Assembly: GCF_000964005.1 (NCBI RefSeq)
Contig: NZ_JXYP01000003.1
Span: forward strand, 1-64,000
Length of the DNA: 64,000 bases
Direction: 5' to 3'
Origin: Williamsia herbipolensis
GTDB lineage: Bacteria; Actinomycetota; Actinomycetes; Mycobacteriales; Mycobacteriaceae
Part shown: piece after piece, positions 27,353-35,608 of the stretch
Layout of the letters: each line of letters starts with the position of its first letter
Position numbering within the stretch: position 1 is the first letter of the stretch
Program-made: the position numbers and the translations under genes
The notes under the pieces: generated by a model
What the model was told of the DNA's origin: nothing
Database searches by the model: none
What the model saw: only the letters and a program-made list of their open reading frames with translations

Positions 27353-27401
27353 TCTGCGTCCCGGGGTCGCGCGTCGCGTCGCAGCGGCTCACGATGGAGC
27401 G

Positions 27402-27788
27402 ATGACCGTCGATGACCTGCCCGTTGTCTCGCACGACCTCGTGCTGGCGACCGGCGCCGCCGTCGAGGTGCTCACCGCCCTCACCGAGGTCCACGGTCAG
27501 CTCCTCATCCACGAGGCCGGCGGGACCTGCGCCGGGTCGGACCCCATGTGTCACCCGGTGCGCGAGTTCCGCGTCGGCCTACGTGACGTGGTGGTCGGCG
27601 AGATCGCACTCCCCAGTCCGCTGCCCCCGACCCAGGTGTGGGTGTCGCCCGAGCGCCACGAACTGTGGCACGACGCCGACATCGTGCTCGGTGTCGCCGC
27701 CGGCCGCGGGTCGGGGTTCAGCCTCGAGGCGCCCGACGGCATCCGATTCGTCGCGCAACCCTTCGCCGGCCCCGGCATCGACCGCTAG
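27402..27788 (+). CDS. DUF779 protein, second copy (divergent paralogue)
   Basis: 128 residues. It lines up with the first copy along its length: LTEVHGQLLIHEAGGTC, GSDPMCHP, FRVGLRDVVVGEI, RGSGFSLEAPDGIRF. It has lost one of the vicinal cysteines (GGTC in place of GGCC) and the C-terminal 20 residues. A terminator lies between the two copies, so it is probably transcribed separately, perhaps with the SDR that starts 50 nt downstream. A tandem duplication followed by divergence is the simplest reading. Confidence 0.85.
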   Translation: MTVDDLPVVSHDLVLATGAAVEVLTALTEVHGQLLIHEAGGTCAGSDPMCHPVREFRVGLRDVVVGEIALPSPLPPTQVWVSPERHELWHDADIVLGVAAGRGSGFSLEAPDGIRFVAQPFAGPGIDR

Positions 27789-27838
27789 GTTGGAACCGCC
27801 CACGACGCGAAGATGTCGGGTCGGGGTAGGAGAAGTCG

Positions 27839-28729
27839 ATGTCGTCTGTGCGGGGCAAGGTCGTCCTCATCACCGGTGGTGCTCGCGGGATCGGATGCGA
27901 GACCGCCCGAGCGTTGGTCGGGAAGGGCGCAAAGGTCGTCCTCACCGATCTCGATGAGGGACCACTGGGGTTGATCGGTGAGGAACTGGGATCGTCCGCG
28001 GTCACCGTCGTCGCCGATGTCACCGATCTGGCGGCCATGGAACGCGCCGTCGCCGCCGGCATCGAGGCCTTCGGGGGGATCGACATGGTCCTCGCGAACG
28101 CCGGGATCGCCAGTTACGGGTCGGTGCTGAACACCGATCCGATCGCGTTCCGCCGAGTCGTCGACATCAACATCACCGGTGTCTTCCACACCGTGCGTGC
28201 GGCGCTGCCCTCGGTGATCGAACGCAAGGGATACATCCTCGTGGTGTCCTCGCTCGCTGCGTTCACCCCCGCGCCCGGCCTCGCCGCCTACAACGCGAGC
28301 AAGGCCGGTGCCGAGAACTTCGCCAGCGCGCTGCGTCTCGAGGTCAAACATCTCGGCGTCGATGTCGGTTCGGCGCACATGTCGTGGATCGACACCCCGC
28401 TCGTGCAGGACGCGAAGAAGGACCTCACCGCTTTCGCCGAGATGCTCGACGCGCTGCCCGGCCCGCTGAGCAAGACCACCACCGTCGACAAATGTGTCGA
28501 CGCGTTCGTCGCCGGACTCGAGAAGCGCAAGCGCCGCGTGTTCGTCCCCGGATGGGTCGGTGCCATCGGATGGCTGCGCAACGTGATCACCTCGCCGATC
28601 GGCGAGAAGTCCTCTCTCGCACAGGCTCCCACGGTCATCCCGAAGATGGACGCCGAGGTCGCGGCCCTCGGCCGCTCCACCAGCGCACGCAACATCGACA
28701 GCGGTGCGGTGGTCGAGAGCGACCACTGA
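27839..28729 (+). CDS. Short-chain dehydrogenase/reductase
   Basis: 296 residues. Rossmann motif TGGARGIGCETA at residues about 12-23, acidic VLTDLDEG after the second strand (suggesting NAD), NAG in LANAGIAS, Ser in VVSSLAAF and the catalytic YNASK. The C-terminal 60 residues (RVFVPGWVGAIGWLRNVI) form the extension seen in mycobacterial SDRs that handle lipophilic substrates and associate with membranes. AGGAGA precedes the ATG. The substrate is not identifiable. Confidence 0.87.
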   Translation: MSSVRGKVVLITGGARGIGCETARALVGKGAKVVLTDLDEGPLGLIGEELGSSAVTVVADVTDLAAMERAVAAGIEAFGGIDMVLANAGIASYGSVLNTDPIAFRRVVDINITGVFHTVRAALPSVIERKGYILVVSSLAAFTPAPGLAAYNASKAGAENFASALRLEVKHLGVDVGSAHMSWIDTPLVQDAKKDLTAFAEMLDALPGPLSKTTTVDKCVDAFVAGLEKRKRRVFVPGWVGAIGWLRNVITSPIGEKSSLAQAPTVIPKMDAEVAALGRSTSARNIDSGAVVESDH

Positions 28730-28741
28730 GCGCTCAGGCTC

Positions 28742-30088
28742 TCAGTCGGCTGTCGCGGGCGAGCGGCGCAGAAGGATCAGAGCAGCGGCACTGCAGACCG
28801 CAGTCGTGACGACGGCGCTGACGGTCCCGGTGGCTGTGGCGGCCGAATAGCTCAGCCCACCGAAACCGTCGAGTCCGTCGGCGTCGGTGAGTGGCGTGTA
28901 GGCCGTCCACCCCACGGTGGCGCCGGTGGTGCGGGTCAGCAGTGGCAGCGCCACCAGAGCGCCGATCACGATCGCACCGTCAGGCGGTGTGGCTCCGTGA
29001 ACCGCGGCGACCAGGACGAACCCCGCCACGGCGGGGACCACGAACGCGCCGCCCAGCACCGGTACCGCCGCGGAGAGATCACCGTCGAGGAACTGTGTCG
29101 CGGTGAGCACCGTGAGCGCCGTCAACCCACCCACGACGAGCAGAGGCGCCCGTTTCGATTGCGGCTCACGAGAGAGAACAACTGCTGCCGCGGCGCCGAT
29201 TCCGATGAGCGCGGTGATGATCAGGGCCATCGACGCCCCGCTCGTCGTTATACCGTCGGCGCCGTGCGCGGCCACCACGGCGACGGCGGCGAGCCAGATC
29301 GCACCGCGCCGACCCGGGGTCACCAGCGCGATCACGACGGCCGCCACGGTGAGAACGTAACCGCCGAGGAATGTGTTCAGTCCGGTCGACTGCTGCGTCG
29401 TGGAACTGATCCAGCGCAGGAACCACCAGAACACGAGTGCGCCGCCGACCGTGGTCGCGGCTGCGATGCCCACCGACGACAGTGGAGGTCGCTCGATCGC
29501 CTCGGCGAACCGGCGCCGGTGCAGCACCACCAGAACGATCACCGCAGCGACTACCACAGCCGCACCGATGACGAGGACCGGGTCACCGGCGAAGCGAGTG
29601 TACGGACCGTCGGACGGGATGTAGTCGGCGTAGCGGCGCGGCGTCGACGGCTCCCGACGGCGTATGCGGGCCAGTGCGGGTACCGCGTAGCCACCGGCGG
29701 CGAAACCCGCGACGGCGGCGGCGAGAACAGTCCGCCGCCCGATCGTCGACGCGAGAGCAACCGCGCCGCCGAGTGCTGCGCCGGCCCCGATGGTCGCTAC
29801 CACGGGCTGGGTGTCGAGAAGCGCGGCGACGACGAGAACGACAGCGCCCGCTCCCATCCCGACGAGTGTGACGCCGACCCGTTTCGGTAAAGCCGCCACG
29901 AGCAACGCCAGCAGTCCGCCGATCGCGATGGCCGTGGGACTGGATTCGACCGGGAAACTCGGCAGCGATGCCGAGAAGCCGAATACGTCGCCCTGCGATG
30001 TGGGCGCGGTGAGGACGCCACCCGTCACCAGGGCGATGGCGATGACGCTGGAAGTCACCGCGATCAGCCGGTGATCGAGATGCACCAT
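28742..30088 (-). CDS. Polytopic membrane protein of unknown function
   Basis: 448 residues with about 12-13 predicted membrane helices and short loops. One longer loop, about residues 135-170 (RIRRREPSTPRRYADYIPSD), is polar. I recognise no domain. The protein is rich in Ala, Val and Gly, with no obvious catalytic motif, and transport or a structural role cannot be told apart. The stop is 13 nt from the stop of the convergent SDR, and its GTG/ATG region at 30088 follows the stop of the next minus-strand gene by 3 nt, so it is probably cotranscribed with that SDR and the MFS gene. Confidence 0.7.
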   Translation of the reverse strand: MVHLDHRLIAVTSSVIAIALVTGGVLTAPTSQGDVFGFSASLPSFPVESSPTAIAIGGLLALLVAALPKRVGVTLVGMGAGAVVLVVAALLDTQPVVATIGAGAALGGAVALASTIGRRTVLAAAVAGFAAGGYAVPALARIRRREPSTPRRYADYIPSDGPYTRFAGDPVLVIGAAVVVAAVIVLVVLHRRRFAEAIERPPLSSVGIAAATTVGGALVFWWFLRWISSTTQQSTGLNTFLGGYVLTVAAVVIALVTPGRRGAIWLAAVAVVAAHGADGITTSGASMALIITALIGIGAAAAVVLSREPQSKRAPLLVVGGLTALTVLTATQFLDGDLSAAVPVLGGAFVVPAVAGFVLVAAVHGATPPDGAIVIGALVALPLLTRTTGATVGWTAYTPLTDADGLDGFGGLSYSAATATGTVSAVVTTAVCSAAALILLRRSPATAD

Positions 30089-30091
30089 CGG

Positions 30092-30919
30092 TCAGCGGCC
30101 GACGAGTTCGGCGCTGATGTCCCAGAGGCGTTCGGCCAGTGCCATGTCCGTGCTCTGACGGCTCGAGGTGGCGGGCTTGCGTTTGGCGAAGTAGCCACCG
30201 GGCTCCCAGTCGGAACCGGGTGTCGAGGTGGCCAGCCACACGAGCGTGTCGGCGCCCTTGCTCGGCGAGATCGTGACGAGGTTCTTGATCACGGGCGTGT
30301 GGTAGGCGAATCGCATGACGTGGGTGGTGTCGCTGGCGAAGTTGGTGCCGACGATACCGGGATGGAACGAGGCTGCCGTAATCCCGCGGTCGCCGTATCG
30401 CTTCTGCAGCTCACGGGTGAACAGGATGTTCGCCAGTTTGGCGTCGCCGTAGGCCTTCTCGGGCGAGTACCCCTTCTCGTTCTGGAGGTCGTCGAGGTCG
30501 AGTCGACCCCATTGCTTGGCCGCGACACTCGCCGACTGGATCACGCGTGCGTTGCTCTCGGTGAGACGGTCGATGAGCAGGTCGGTCAACAGGAACTGTG
30601 CGAGATGGTTGACCTGGAAGGTCTTCTCGAACCCGTCGACGGTCACTTGGCGATCACCCATGATGCCGCCCGCGTTGTTGGCCAGCACGTCGATCCGTGG
30701 GTACTCAGCCAGCAGGGTCGCCGCGAGGTCGCGCACCTGGGCCAGCTCGGCGAAGTCGGCGACGTGATGGGGGACGCCCAACTCGCGCGCCACCGCCGCG
30801 GTCTTCTCCGGTGATCGGCCGACGAGTACGACGTCGTGGTCCGGGGCGAGTGCACGCGCGGCGGCGGCCCCGATCCCATCGCTGGCGCCGGTGATGACGA
30901 TCGTCTCGCGTGGTGTCAT
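30092..30919 (-). CDS. SDR-family oxidoreductase (retinol dehydrogenase/WWOX-like)
   Basis: 275 residues from ATG 30919 (MTPRETIVITG). TGASDGIGAAAA is the cofactor motif, followed by NNAGGIMG, the Ser of IQSASVA and the active-site YGDAK. The VNHLAQFLLT and HPGIVGTNFA segments are typical of the RDH/WWOX-like subgroup. A Gly-Arg-Ser turn (VGRSPE) indicates NADP preference. It sits 13 nt downstream of the MFS gene in a minus-strand cluster. Confidence 0.85.
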   Translation of the reverse strand: MTPRETIVITGASDGIGAAAARALAPDHDVVLVGRSPEKTAAVARELGVPHHVADFAELAQVRDLAATLLAEYPRIDVLANNAGGIMGDRQVTVDGFEKTFQVNHLAQFLLTDLLIDRLTESNARVIQSASVAAKQWGRLDLDDLQNEKGYSPEKAYGDAKLANILFTRELQKRYGDRGITAASFHPGIVGTNFASDTTHVMRFAYHTPVIKNLVTISPSKGADTLVWLATSTPGSDWEPGGYFAKRKPATSSRQSTDMALAERLWDISAELVGR

Positions 30920-30932
30920 GGCGCCCATCGTG

Positions 30933-32180
30933 TCAGGCGGTGACGGCGGCCTTCTCGTGCGCCGTACGGATGAGGACGACCCCGGCCAGCACGACACCGA
31001 TCACCATCAGAACGCCCACATAGCCGACAACACCGACCCATCCGGCGGCGGTGAAGGCCAGGCCGCCGAGCGCGCCGGCGACCGAGCTACCCAGGTAGTA
31101 CCCGAACAGGTACAGCGACGAGGCCTCGGCGCGGTGATCGCTCGCCCGGGCTCCGACCCAACTGCTGGCGACGGAGTGGGCTCCGAAGAACCCCGCGGTG
31201 AAGAAGAAGATCCCGACGAGGGTGCTCGGCAGCCAGTCGGGCACGGTGATCACGAGACCCGCCACCATCACGGCGATCGAGATCCACAGGACCCGTCCTC
31301 GTCCGTGCCGGTCGGACATGCGGCCCGCGTAGCTCGACGAGAACGTACCGGCGAGGTACATGACGAACACCAGGCTGACGATGCTCTGCGGCAACGAGAA
31401 CGGCGAATCCAGGAGTCGGTAGGCGAGGAAGTTGTAGACGGTGACGAAGCCACCCATGAGGACGAACGCGAGACCGAACAGGCACAGCATGGGCACATCA
31501 CGAAGATGCCCGGCGAGGTTGCCCACCACGATCCGCGCGGTGACCCGCTGCGGCACGAAGTTCCGCGACGGGGGGACCAGCCGGATGAACACGATCGCGA
31601 AGCCGAGCGACACCAGGCAGGCGATCTCGAGCGCCCACCGCCAGTCGACGACATCGGCGGCCAAACCCGGCACGAGACGCCCGGTGAGGCCACCGATCGT
31701 GGTGCCGGAGACGTAGTATCCCATGGCTTTTCCGAGTGACGGGCCGTCGATCTCCTCGGCCAGGTAGGCCATCGCAACGGCGGGGACACCGGCGCACAGG
31801 ACACCGACGAGAGCGCGTCCGGCGAGCAGGATCTCGATGTTCGGTGACCACGGCAACACCAGTCCCAGCACAGAAGCCGCGACCGCCGAGATCACCATCA
31901 CGCGCACGCGTCCGTACCGCTCAGACAGCACACTCGCGGGGATGATGGTGAGTGCGAGCAGCCCGGTGGTGAGCGACACCGTGAGCGCCGACGTCGTCGG
32001 CGAGACCCCGAAGTGGTCGGAGAAGACCGGAAGCATCGCCTGCACGTGGTACATCGCCATGAACGCGGCCATGCCGGCCGCGAACAGCGCCAGCGTCGCC
32101 TTGCGGAACTCTCGCGATCCGGCGGGATGGCCGTCGAGGTCCGTCACAGCTGGGCTGGGCGTGCGCACTGCTGAACTCAT
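30933..32180 (-). CDS. MFS transporter (12-helix)
   Basis: 415 residues with 12 predicted helices and a cytoplasmic N-terminus of 25. SERYGRVRVM is the loop 2-3 motif and SDRHGRGRVLW its repeat in the second half. The sequence LRDVPMLCLFGLAFVLMGGF and the YNFLAYRLLDSPFSL segment resemble arabinose-efflux/YnfM-like permeases. Divergent from a LysR gene with a T-N11-A site between, so LysR-controlled export is likely. The substrate is unknown. Confidence 0.85.
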   Translation of the reverse strand: MSSAVRTPSPAVTDLDGHPAGSREFRKATLALFAAGMAAFMAMYHVQAMLPVFSDHFGVSPTTSALTVSLTTGLLALTIIPASVLSERYGRVRVMVISAVAASVLGLVLPWSPNIEILLAGRALVGVLCAGVPAVAMAYLAEEIDGPSLGKAMGYYVSGTTIGGLTGRLVPGLAADVVDWRWALEIACLVSLGFAIVFIRLVPPSRNFVPQRVTARIVVGNLAGHLRDVPMLCLFGLAFVLMGGFVTVYNFLAYRLLDSPFSLPQSIVSLVFVMYLAGTFSSSYAGRMSDRHGRGRVLWISIAVMVAGLVITVPDWLPSTLVGIFFFTAGFFGAHSVASSWVGARASDHRAEASSLYLFGYYLGSSVAGALGGLAFTAAGWVGVVGYVGVLMVIGVVLAGVVLIRTAHEKAAVTA

Positions 32181-32213
32181 TCACCTGAGATTTCCACGTG
32201 GTCCATCGAAAAG

Positions 32214-32258
32214 GAAATGAATCGTTTCGACATCTCTCATGCGTCGCACGCATATAGC
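32214..32258. promoter_or_regulatory. LysR-type site and -10 box in the MFS/LysR spacer
   Basis: ATGCG-TCGCA-CGCAT (32239-32253) is a perfect palindrome of the LysR form T-N11-A. It directly abuts a TATAGC -10 box (32253-32258) ten bases before the lysR GTG. A second palindrome, GAAA-N7-TTTC (32214-32228), lies toward the MFS promoter. Confidence 0.6.
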
Positions 32259-32267
32259 CTGATCGGC

Positions 32268-33149
32268 GTGCAGTCGGATTTCGAATGGTTCGTCGATCTC
32301 GCGGAGACCGAGAACGTCAGCGTCGCCGCGCAGCGACTCCACGTGTCGCAGCCGACGCTCTCGCGGGCGTTGGCGCGACTCGAACGCGAGGTCGGGGCGA
32401 CCCTGTTCGACCGACGTGGCAAGCGGCTCACGTTGAACGACCGTGGCCGCGTCTATCTGACGCACTGCCGTCGGGCCCGGGCCGAGATGGAGGCCGCGCG
32501 CCATCAGATCGCGGACATGATCGACCCGGTCGAGGGCACGATCCACCTGTCGTTCCTGCATTCGTTCGGTGTGCGGTTGGTGCCCGAATGGATAGGGGCG
32601 TTCCGGCGCGACGCCCATGTGTCGTTCACCCTCAGCCAGGACGCCGCCGAGACGGTCGTCGGCCGAGTCCTGTCCGGGGAGGCCGATCTCGCCGTCGTCT
32701 CGCCCCGCCCGCGTAGCACCGAGGTCGCCTGGGCGCCGCTGATGCACCAGCGCCTCGGACTCGCCGTGCCGGTGGACCATCGGTTCGCGGCCCGCTCGGA
32801 GGTCGCGTTCGACGAGGTCGCCTCCGACCCGTTCATCGCGATGGCACCCGGGTTCGGTATGCGCCGCATCCTCGACGAGCTGTGCGCTGCCAATGACTTC
32901 CGACCCGACATCACCTTCGAGTCGACCGAGCTGGGCACCATGGCCGGTCTCGTCGGTGCCGGTCTCGGGGTTGCGGTGCTCCCCATCGAGGACGGTGCGC
33001 ACACCCCGGAGACCGTGTCGCTCATCCCACTGTCGGGATCGCAGACCACTCGCGAGATCGGGCTGATCTGGCAGCGTGACCGCGCCCTGCCGCTCCCGTC
33101 CGCACGGTTTCGCGACTTCGTCGTCGAACGGTGCGCCACCGGTTCATGA
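32268..33149 (+). CDS. LysR-family transcriptional regulator
   Basis: 293 residues from GTG 32268 (VQSDFEWFVDLAETENVSVAA), preferred over an upstream ATG at 32217 because LysR proteins begin this way and a -10 box lies just upstream. The helix-turn-helix is FVDLAETENVSVAAQRLHV then SQPTLSRALARLEREVG. The effector domain (90-293) is of the CynR/GltC type with FLHSFGVRLVPEWIGAF. It probably controls the divergent MFS gene and itself. The haloalkane dehalogenase gene starts 7 nt after its stop and must be cotranscribed. Confidence 0.9.
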   Translation: MQSDFEWFVDLAETENVSVAAQRLHVSQPTLSRALARLEREVGATLFDRRGKRLTLNDRGRVYLTHCRRARAEMEAARHQIADMIDPVEGTIHLSFLHSFGVRLVPEWIGAFRRDAHVSFTLSQDAAETVVGRVLSGEADLAVVSPRPRSTEVAWAPLMHQRLGLAVPVDHRFAARSEVAFDEVASDPFIAMAPGFGMRRILDELCAANDFRPDITFESTELGTMAGLVGAGLGVAVLPIEDGAHTPETVSLIPLSGSQTTREIGLIWQRDRALPLPSARFRDFVVERCATGS

Positions 33150-33156
33150 TCGACGG

Positions 33157-34032
33157 ATGGACGTCTTCCGCACCCCTGACGATCGCTTCGAGAATCTTCC
33201 CGGCTGGGACCACGAGCCCCGGTATCTGGAGTGGGAGGGAATGCGTGTCCACTACGTCGACGAGGGCGCGGGCGATCCGATCGTGCTGTTCCACGGCGAA
33301 CCGACGTGGAGCTACCTCTACCGCACGATGATCGGCCCGCTGGTCGACGCCGGCCACCGCGTGATCGCCTACGACCACATCGGTTTCGGACGTTCCGACA
33401 AGCCCACCGACCGGCAGTGGTACACCTACGACCGGCATTCCGCCGTCGCCGACCACGTGCTCGACGAACTCGGTGTCGACAACGCGACCGTCGTCGTGCA
33501 GGACTGGGGCGGGCCCATCGGCCTGCGCTGGGCGGCCGAACACCCCGACCGTGTCGCGCGACTGGTCATCATGAACACCGGCCTGTTCACCGGCAAGGTC
33601 AGCAAGGGGTTCCTGGCGTGGCGCGACTTCGCCGAGCGCACCCCGGATCTGCCGGTAGGCGCGATCATCTCCGGCGCGACCGCCACCGACGTGCCGCCCG
33701 AGGTGATCGCGGCCTATGACGCGCCGTTCCCGACCGTCGAGTCGAAAGCCGGCGCCGCGCAGTTCCCGCTGATCGTGCCCGTCGATGCCGAATCGGTCGG
33801 CGCCGACGTCCTCACACGGGTCTCGGATGACCTCAGCCGCTGGCAGAAGCCGGTGCTGCTGGCGTTCTCCGACAGCGATCCCGTGTTCCCGCACCCGCGG
33901 TCGGGCCAGGTGTTCACCGACCTCATCCCCACGGCGGGAGAACAGGTCACCATCACCGGCGCCGCGCACTTCCTCCAGGAGGATCGCGGCGAGCAGATCG
34001 CCGCAGAGATCATCGCGTGGATGGGCGCCTGA
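33157..34032 (+). CDS. Haloalkane dehalogenase (alpha/beta hydrolase, HLD-I type)
   Basis: 291 residues. HGEPTWSYLYR carries the oxyanion Glu48. The nucleophile Asp116 and halide-binding Trp117 are in VVVQDWGGPIGLRW. The acid is probably Asp239 or Asp241 (LLAFSDSDPVF) and the base His271 (GAAHFLQED). These are the diagnostic residues of the HLD-I branch (DhlA, DmbB/DhmA-like), which hydrolyse carbon-halogen bonds. Natural substrates of mycobacterial members are unknown. It is cotranscribed with lysR and next to a divergent exporter, suggesting a small halogenated-compound unit. Confidence 0.87.
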   Translation: MDVFRTPDDRFENLPGWDHEPRYLEWEGMRVHYVDEGAGDPIVLFHGEPTWSYLYRTMIGPLVDAGHRVIAYDHIGFGRSDKPTDRQWYTYDRHSAVADHVLDELGVDNATVVVQDWGGPIGLRWAAEHPDRVARLVIMNTGLFTGKVSKGFLAWRDFAERTPDLPVGAIISGATATDVPPEVIAAYDAPFPTVESKAGAAQFPLIVPVDAESVGADVLTRVSDDLSRWQKPVLLAFSDSDPVFPHPRSGQVFTDLIPTAGEQVTITGAAHFLQEDRGEQIAAEIIAWMGA

Positions 34033-34050
34033 TCCCCTCGGCTCTTCGGC

Positions 34051-34275
34051 GTTCCGCGAAGCGCGGTCAGGCGGCGATGGGTGTGGTGTGTCTCTCCGCT
34101 GCGCCATTCTTAGGCGGACGGCAGGTCGCGCACCGGTGAACTCCCGCCGACCGGCCCAACCCGCCCCAACCTGACGAACCCGCCGCCAGTACGTGGCGGG
34201 TTCGCCAGCTCGTGGCGGGCCGGGTATCGGGACCCACCGACAATCGTTCCTGACCGCGCTCCGCGGAGCGCGGTC
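34051..34275. repeat. Spacer with two related GC-rich palindromic elements
   Basis: The 299-nt gap (34033-34331) before terD has no gene. It holds TCCGCGAAGCGCGGTC (34053-34068) and nearly the same sequence, TCCGCGGAGCGCGGTC (34260-34275); the second completes a perfect 24-bp palindrome (34252-34275). Between them is a terminator-like hairpin with 10-bp arms CGAACCCGCC/GGCGGGTTCG (34175-34204). The paired elements look like REP-type intergenic repeats. Confidence 0.6.
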
Positions 34276-34331
34276 GATACCCTGGGAGAGAGCGCAGCGA
34301 GGGCGCGCTCACCGGTCGGAGGAGGTAACGG

Positions 34332-34910
34332 ATGTCGGTGTCGTTGGCCAAGGGTGGAAACGTCTCGCTGAGCAAGCAGGCGCCTGACCTCCGTGCAGTG
34401 AGTGTCGGATTGGGATGGGACGTACGGGCCACCACCGGGGCCGACTTCGACCTCGACGCCAGTGTGCTCGCCGTCGGACCTGATCGAAAGGTGTTGTCCG
34501 ACAGCTACTTCGTCTTCTACAACAACCTCACCTCACCCGACGGGGCGATCGTGCACACCGGCGACAATCTCACCGGCGAGGGTGACGGTGACGACGAGTC
34601 GGTCAATGTCGACCTCAAGGCCCTCGATCCCCGGGTCGAGTCGATGATCTTCGCGGTCACCATCCACGATGCGGACAACCGCCGACAGACCTTCGGTCAG
34701 GTGGTCAATGCCTTCATCCGCGTCGTCAACATCGACGACGGTGTGGAGCTCGCGCGCTACGACCTCAGCGAGGATGCCTCCACCGAGACGGCGATGGTCT
34801 TCGGCGAGCTGTATCGACGCAACTCCGAATGGAAGTTCCGAGCGGTGGGCCAGGGCTACGCGAGCGGGCTGGCCGGCATCGCACGTGACTTCGGCGTCGA
34901 CGTCGACTGA
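34332..34910 (+). CDS. TerD-family protein
   Basis: 192 residues with GGAGG ahead of the ATG. The family start [15 protein letters not shown] is followed by [21 protein letters not shown], the acidic calcium site [14 protein letters not shown] and a C-terminal [19 protein letters not shown]. TerD proteins bind two Ca2+ ions and belong to the tellurite-resistance/stress-response group. It stands alone, without terB, terC or terZ, as happens in Streptomyces and relatives, where single TerD genes affect stress and development. Confidence 0.93.
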   Translation: MSVSLAKGGNVSLSKQAPDLRAVSVGLGWDVRATTGADFDLDASVLAVGPDRKVLSDSYFVFYNNLTSPDGAIVHTGDNLTGEGDGDDESVNVDLKALDPRVESMIFAVTIHDADNRRQTFGQVVNAFIRVVNIDDGVELARYDLSEDASTETAMVFGELYRRNSEWKFRAVGQGYASGLAGIARDFGVDVD

Positions 34911-34927
34911 ATCGCGTTCGGGCCGCG

Positions 34928-35608
34928 TCAGCCCGAGACGAGCCCGTGACGATGCGCGAAGGCGATGGCCTGGCCGCGGTCTCGGAGCGCCAACTTCGCG
35001 AACACGTTGTTGATGTGGGTCTTCACGGTGGACTCGCTGACGAACAGCGCCTTGGCGATCTCGCGATTGCTGGATCCATCGGCCATGTGCACGAGGACCT
35101 CTCGCTCGCGGGCGGTGAGTGCGTCGAGTTCGGGCGGTGACGCGGTCGCCACAGACGGACCGGCGGAACGGACGGCACCGGCCAGAAGGCGTTGCTGCAC
35201 AGTGCGATCGAGGACGGACTGTCCGGCGGCGGCTGCGCGGATGGCGGCGGCGATCTCGTGGCGGTTCGCATCCTTGGTGAGGTAACCGCGGGCGCCCGCG
35301 TCGAGTGCGCGGAAGATCGACTCGTCGTCGTCGAAGGTGGTGAGCACGACGACGGGTAGGTCGGGAGACGATTCGCCGATGATGCGGGTGGCCTCGGCGC
35401 CGTCCATCCCGGGCATCCGGAGATCGGTCAGCACCACATCGGGCTGATGTTCCGCCACGAGGTCGACGAGTGCGGCTCCGTCGGCCGCGGTACCCACGAT
35501 CGACAGGTCGGCCACGAGGTCGAGCATCGCGGCCAGTGCGTCGCGGATGGTGGCCTGATCATCGGCGATGACGACCCGAATCGGCTGGGCGGAGTCGGCG
35601 GCGGTCAC
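34928..35608 (-). CDS. NarL/FixJ-family response regulator
   Basis: 226 residues from GTG 35608, which overlaps the kinase stop by 3 nt (35605-35607). The receiver domain has the acidic pair in VIADDQ, phosphoacceptor Asp62 in VLTDLRMPGMDG, Thr in VVLTTFD and Lys in YLTKDA. The LuxR-type helix-turn-helix is LTAREREVLVHMADGSSNREIAKALFV then SESTVKTHINNVFAKL. Partner of the upstream kinase. The likely target is the divergent membrane gene, given the inverted repeats at 36818-36847. Confidence 0.93.
   Translation of the reverse strand: MTAADSAQPIRVVIADDQATIRDALAAMLDLVADLSIVGTAADGAALVDLVAEHQPDVVLTDLRMPGMDGAEATRIIGESSPDLPVVVLTTFDDDESIFRALDAGARGYLTKDANRHEIAAAIRAAAAGQSVLDRTVQQRLLAGAVRSAGPSVATASPPELDALTAREREVLVHMADGSSNREIAKALFVSESTVKTHINNVFAKLALRDRGQAIAFAHRHGLVSG

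Noticed and set aside
33157-34032. Calling the dehalogenase an epoxide hydrolase or proline iminopeptidase
   Set aside because: The nucleophile is Asp followed by Trp (QDWGG) and the oxyanion motif is HGEPTW, which together fit haloalkane dehalogenase better than the related hydrolases.
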